A stretch of 64,000 nt of DNA, from contig NZ_MQVV01000017.1 of NCBI RefSeq assembly GCF_002954355.1, positions 124,001-188,000 of the forward strand. Direction: 5' to 3'. The stretch is from Nonlabens tegetincola. GTDB lineage: Bacteria > Bacteroidota > Bacteroidia > Flavobacteriales > Flavobacteriaceae. The position numbers and the translations under genes were made by a program. The notes under the pieces are model-generated. The model ran no database searches. It was given only the letters and a program-made list of their open reading frames with translations, and was not told where the DNA came from. Positions 60,400 to 64,000 of this stretch are shown piece after piece. How positions within the stretch are numbered: position 1 is the first letter of the stretch; each line of letters opens with the position of its first letter.

Positions 60400-61172
60400 G
60401 GGAAGAAAGAATGATTAGTAATTGCTATACGATTTTGATCATTTATTTTTTGAAAGAAATTATTTACTATACTTCTACTGTTTAATGAATTAACACTGTG
60501 ACCTACTTTATGTGATTTTGAATTGAAATAGGCTCTTGATCCATTCCCCATATCTAAACCATAAATTTCAAGTTCTTTTTTGCTGCAATATGCAATGACA
60601 AAAGCTAAAACAGTAAGTACAAAACCAGAATTAACACCATAAAAGGAGAAGTTAAATTCATTTTTAAGGAGAAGAGAAATTTCTTTAAACAACTGATGAT
60701 TCGTACTCTTGTTTTCTTCGTTACTAAGTAATAGTTCAGGGTAGTCGCGTTGATATTTAGATAAAAACTTTTTAAACCTAATTAAAGACGGGTTTAACAA
60801 GTTCTTGGGAGTTGCATAGTACCAAGACAGCATTGCTACGATCCCTTTATGCTTATGACAAGTTTTCATATACTTTTCTAGGTAATAACTATCGTTTACC
60901 GAATATATACATGGATGATTTTTAATTAATTCAATTGATGCATTAGTAGAAAAATACAAGGTGCGATTTTCAAGTATTAAATTACTAGATGAAGGACCAC
61001 TAGAAACCGCTACAATTTTATCGTAGTCATTAATGTTTATTAAATCTAATAATTCTTGGATTGTTAAAACCTCAAGAAATTCAGTTCTAGTCTTAATTGA
61101 CTTAGGAAACCTTTTGAACCTATAAAAAGCATATTCGTAATTCCGTTTGTTTAAAATTGAGCTCAATTTCAT
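60396..61172 (-). CDS. unknown protein of the glycan cluster, possible GT29/DUF115-like transferase
   Basis: A 258-aa soluble protein without an evident named domain. Features recall the Rossmann-like transferases of the DUF115/sialyltransferase kind: IVAVSSGPSSSNLIL (residues ~53-67; compare G-x-GPS), then FSTNASIELI, and VNSGFVLTVLAFVIAYCSKKELEIYGLDMG near 185-215 (compare NSG...EI-x-GLD). A nucleotide-sugar or lipid-linked transfer is possible, but this rests on weak pattern resemblance. Low-GC composition and operon position fit the cluster. Confidence 0.6.
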   Translation of the reverse strand: MKLSSILNKRNYEYAFYRFKRFPKSIKTRTEFLEVLTIQELLDLININDYDKIVAVSSGPSSSNLILENRTLYFSTNASIELIKNHPCIYSVNDSYYLEKYMKTCHKHKGIVAMLSWYYATPKNLLNPSLIRFKKFLSKYQRDYPELLLSNEENKSTNHQLFKEISLLLKNEFNFSFYGVNSGFVLTVLAFVIAYCSKKELEIYGLDMGNGSRAYFNSKSHKVGHSVNSLNSRSIVNNFFQKINDQNRIAITNHSFFP

Positions 61173-61174
61173 TT

Positions 61175-62158
61175 TTATCTTCTAGTAAACAAGATTAACC
61201 AACCAACTAATCTTCCTAAGACCTCAGTTAGTGATTCTTTGCGTTTATTGGTGGTAAATATATTGAGAATCCTAATTAAAATAAGAATAAGCGTAATGCT
61301 ATGCCACTTCAATTTATTTTTAAAACTTGGATTAGGATATTTTGTACGCCATACAAACCATCCATTACGAACCACCATTTTACCATATTTGTAATGATTA
61401 GGTCTACCATCAGGTGCATGAAAGTGCTGACAGGTTGCTAGTGTATTCACATACAAGCTACCTTCATTGCTCAATCGCAAGGTATACTCGGCATCTTCGT
61501 ACAATCCATAGCCTTCAAAAAAAGTTGAAAATTTATGAGCATCTACAATTTGTTTAGGGTAACTAGCTACACCACCCATAAATAAATCTACTTTATAGGT
61601 TTTTCCGGATGGTGGTAAAAACCCTATTGATCTACCGTGACCAAATGGTGGATAAGTGCCTGGCTGTGTATGATGATCCAGACCTAACTTTTTACGTAGC
61701 TTATACCTACTACTTTCTTTTCTTACGTAACCATCAAAATTATAGAAATCTGGTCCATTACTGTTTTCATTTTGAAGTTGCCATGCTACCTCATTAGTTA
61801 TGTAGCCACCTACTCCAAGAGCATTAGGATACTCTTGATACGTTGATGCTAACTGTTTGAAGTATTGATTATCCAATACAACATCATCATCTAAAAATGC
61901 AACAACATCTATATCTTGAGAAACTCGATCAATACCAAAATTACGTTGTTTGGTCAAACCACGATCTTCATTTCCTACCTTAAAATATTCTAATCCATTA
62001 AGAGAAAATGTTTTTAGTTCATTTAAGGAATCATCGTTCAAACTTCCATCTACAATTATTACTTGAGACGGAAGTAATGTTTGAGATCGTACACTGTGTA
62101 ACAACCTCATCAAAGGCTGTGGTCGCATGTAGGTACAAACAATTAGAGCAAATTTCAT
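61175..62158 (-). CDS. family 2 glycosyltransferase
   Basis: A 327-aa GT-A enzyme. FALIVCTYMRPQPLMRLLHSV opens it, VIIVDGSLNDDS lies near residue 35, and VVAFLDDDVVLDNQYF near 87 holds the DDD metal site. FEGYGLYEDAEYTLRL near 217 holds the acceptor-site ED motif. A C-terminal hydrophobic stretch (ITLILILIRILNIF) may bind the membrane. It overlaps the exostosin-like gene by four bases. Confidence 0.93.
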   Translation of the reverse strand: MKFALIVCTYMRPQPLMRLLHSVRSQTLLPSQVIIVDGSLNDDSLNELKTFSLNGLEYFKVGNEDRGLTKQRNFGIDRVSQDIDVVAFLDDDVVLDNQYFKQLASTYQEYPNALGVGGYITNEVAWQLQNENSNGPDFYNFDGYVRKESSRYKLRKKLGLDHHTQPGTYPPFGHGRSIGFLPPSGKTYKVDLFMGGVASYPKQIVDAHKFSTFFEGYGLYEDAEYTLRLSNEGSLYVNTLATCQHFHAPDGRPNHYKYGKMVVRNGWFVWRTKYPNPSFKNKLKWHSITLILILIRILNIFTTNKRKESLTEVLGRLVGWLILFTRR

Positions 62159-63177
62159 ACGTCAATTTGATTTTTTACGTGGTAAAAGAAATTATGCCTC
62201 ACTAAATAATTTTCAAACAGTTTACGATTATTCTGCTGTAGTTCTATAAAACGTTCCTCTGAGCATGAATCATGAAATTGAACTAATTTATTAATTATAC
62301 TCTCATCCTTTTTTATAACACATACATGATTGGACCAATTAATCTCGTTTTCTAGTGGTAGCACATTATTAGTTTCAATCAAAACAGGGATTCTTCCTAA
62401 AGCTAATGCTTCGTAAAATCTTACGGAAAAATTTCCTGCTCCTCTCATGCAAAAGGCATAAGGTGAGTTGTTCAAGTTATCAAAAAACTCTTGAGTGGTT
62501 TGTTGCCTTTCCTGTTCTGAGGTCGCTCCTGCCCTATATCGATCTCTATAAATGAATCGAGTCGCAATTTGTTGATCTCTCTCTAACGCCTTGAGTTTGA
62601 GAAATCTTTGTTTTGCAGCATTAAAGAATATAGGCCTATCAGAATTGAGTGATCTAAATGATGTCATCAAGTTTTTTAAATAGCTTAAGTTGTATCTAAA
62701 ACGTTCCTTCCTACTATGCGTGGCAAATCCAGTAAATGAAATTTCAGGTTTTTCCTTCTTTGCAATCCATTTTAATTGTCTAACATGGATTCCAATGGGA
62801 TCTGCTATAAAACTAGGTATGATTATGGTGTCTTTTTGATTAGTATTTCGATATCCTGAATTACGCCAAGTTACTATATAATCCTTGCTAAATGTTTTAC
62901 CATAATCACCACCTGTATAAACGTGAAGCTTCTTACCGTTTGAAATAGCTAAATGGTTCAAAAACTTCCAAGACTGCTGTTCTTCCTTCGTATTTATTCT
63001 TAAATAATCGATAGGAAAGACAATTATATCTGCCTTTTCTATGGTGTTCACCAGTTGATAGTATTTGTGTACTATTGGATGCGTATGCTCAAAATAATGC
63101 AAGTCAAAAAGTAAGGGATGAACCTTGCCTCTATTTTTAGTTGACAGGATCTCAACATCGGTAAAAACGCTAATCAT
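62155..63177 (-). CDS. exostosin-family (GT47-like) glycosyltransferase
   Basis: A 340-aa protein with the exostosin pattern. Its N-terminal half has ADIIVFPIDYL near residue 50 and ISFTGFATHSRKERFRYNL near 148. In the C-terminal half YAFCMRGAGNFSVRFYEALALGRIPVLIETNNVLP (residues ~236-270) is the donor-binding signature. Bacterial members build capsular or O-antigen glycans. It overlaps both flanking GT2 genes by four bases. Confidence 0.9.
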   Translation of the reverse strand: MISVFTDVEILSTKNRGKVHPLLFDLHYFEHTHPIVHKYYQLVNTIEKADIIVFPIDYLRINTKEEQQSWKFLNHLAISNGKKLHVYTGGDYGKTFSKDYIVTWRNSGYRNTNQKDTIIIPSFIADPIGIHVRQLKWIAKKEKPEISFTGFATHSRKERFRYNLSYLKNLMTSFRSLNSDRPIFFNAAKQRFLKLKALERDQQIATRFIYRDRYRAGATSEQERQQTTQEFFDNLNNSPYAFCMRGAGNFSVRFYEALALGRIPVLIETNNVLPLENEINWSNHVCVIKKDESIINKLVQFHDSCSEERFIELQQNNRKLFENYLVRHNFFYHVKNQIDV

Positions 63178-64000
63178 AAACTATTTGCATACTTTTTACT
63201 TGATTCCCATGCTTTATTAAAGAGTCTATTATGTCTCCAAGGCAAAAACGACCCTAGTTTCCCATAATTTTTAAACCATTGCACCAATTTATAACCTTTC
63301 AATTGATTTTCAGAATAGTTTTTCTTTCTAAAATACATGATATGAGGAGATGGTTTGGGCTGAATGTTATCAGTTGACCAGGGAAAAATACGTTTCTCTC
63401 TAAATCCACCTACAGGCGCTTTTAAGTGTAGAATTTGAATTTGTGGTGCATAAATCACGTCATATCCTGCTCTCCTAATTTGCATTCCAAAATCTACATC
63501 TTCGCCGTACCCATGTTCAAGAGCTTTGTCAAATTTACATCGGTCAACTATTTCTCGATGAACTAAGGAACAACCAGAACCAAAATAGGGCCATTGTTTA
63601 ACGGTTTGCTGTGTTTCTTTTTCTCCTTTTTGCAGGCACGCGACGGTGATCGCTTTTACTTTAGTACTTATTAACGTGTGTTGCAATTGTGCCATAAAAT
63701 CTACTGGTACGCGCACATCGTCATCAAATAGTAAAATCCAGTCTGCAGTGGTTTTACCCAATGAAATGTTCCTAGCATTACAGGCACCCGTTTGATGTGT
63801 AAATAAGTGTTTGATGGTAAAAGACCAGTCATCAAAGATATAATCTAATTCAGAATTACTTTCAGGATCAGCATTTTGCTCTACAATGATTACTTGATTA
63901 GGTTTGATTTCTTGGTTTGATAAGTCCGTTAGCACATCAAATAAGTATTGCTTACGACCCATAGTCGGGATGACCACATCGTAGTTGATTGCCTCCTTTT
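63174..64000 (-). CDS. family 2 glycosyltransferase, 5' end beyond the window
   Basis: At least 275 codons. The frame stays open to the window edge as KEAINYDVVIPTMGRKQYL, so the true start lies beyond 64000. An internal GTG at 63977 is the first start inside. GT-A motifs are DVVIPTMGR, QVIIVEQNAD, DWILLFDDDVRVP near residue 95 (DDD metal site) and ALEHGYGEDVDFGMQIRRAG near 155 (ED acceptor motif). It is the most upstream gene visible in the minus-strand glycan cluster. Confidence 0.9.
   Translation of the reverse strand, partial: KEAINYDVVIPTMGRKQYLFDVLTDLSNQEIKPNQVIIVEQNADPESNSELDYIFDDWSFTIKHLFTHQTGACNARNISLGKTTADWILLFDDDVRVPVDFMAQLQHTLISTKVKAITVACLQKGEKETQQTVKQWPYFGSGCSLVHREIVDRCKFDKALEHGYGEDVDFGMQIRRAGYDVIYAPQIQILHLKAPVGGFREKRIFPWSTDNIQPKPSPHIMYFRKKNYSENQLKGYKLVQWFKNYGKLGSFLPWRHNRLFNKAWESSKKYANSL

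Noticed and set aside
1-64000. CRISPR arrays, prophage genes, insertion sequences, rRNA operons
   Set aside because: No regularly spaced direct repeats, transposase, integrase, phage structural genes or rRNA sequence were recognised.

Overview
The window reads as chromosomal DNA of a marine-type Flavobacteriaceae bacterium (Bacteroidota). The evidence is low-GC coding, start codons without Shine-Dalgarno sequences, promoters of the Bacteroidetes type (TTG ... TAnnTTTG), a TonB-dependent receptor paired with a DUF4249 lipoprotein, a protein with a type IX secretion C-terminal domain, a fused CcoNO cbb3 oxidase, a GSCFA protein and many SPII lipoproteins. A Nonlabens/Dokdonia-like genus is a guess from general appearance only.

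Layout. 0-9 kb: secreted GH13 amylase, a fatty-acid-hydroxylase-family membrane protein, an SDR, the SRP RNA, a frameshifted glutamine cyclotransferase, a thioesterase and two cell-surface lipoproteins. 8.3-13.3 kb: sugar metabolism (BadF/GlcNAc-kinase-like protein, gapA, pfkA, an SSF sodium symporter). 13.4-24.2 kb: housekeeping (a large PLP enzyme, a GlmU-like protein, pheT, sirtuin, purB, a Pmp3-like peptide). 24.2-38.1 kb: a high-affinity respiration island with cbb3 oxidase subunits ccoNO, Q and P, assembly factors ccoS, ccoI, ccoG and ccoH and a TauE-like protein, followed by a Crp/Fnr regulator, a universal stress protein and a metal-binding HMA protein. 38-45.4 kb: hemJ, a frameshifted nitronate-monooxygenase-like gene, a TonB receptor with DUF4249, a thioredoxin-like protein, a nitroreductase and a frameshifted SanA/YdcF-like gene. 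45.4-58.5 kb: tRNA-Ser(UGA), an M1 peptidase, an M90 peptidase, Bax-inhibitor-1, a sigma factor with two envelope genes, a PafA-type phosphatase and the lipid-transport pair mlaE-mlaF. 58.5-64 kb: a minus-strand glycan cluster of six genes that runs off the end.

Three patterns stand out. (1) The 14-bp palindrome GCTTTCGCGAAAGC occurs exactly 13 times, about once per 5 kb. Ten copies lie inside genes and are read in all three frames, as AFAKA, LSRK or RFRES. (2) A GTGAC-N4-GTCAC operator lies upstream of the cco operon and of ccoI, and a weaker copy lies between usp and the HMA gene. Each is 22-23 nt upstream of a -7-like box, as expected for class II activation by a Crp/Fnr protein, and a candidate regulator is encoded in the same island. 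(3) Three conserved genes are each broken by one missing base in or beside a homopolymer, which suggests either assembly error or recent decay. Two structured intergenic repeats in opposite orientation also flank ccoG.

No CRISPR array, transposase, integrase, phage gene or rRNA was seen. Gene coordinates include the stop codon. Several starts are trimmed where the longer reading begins inside a promoter or terminator.
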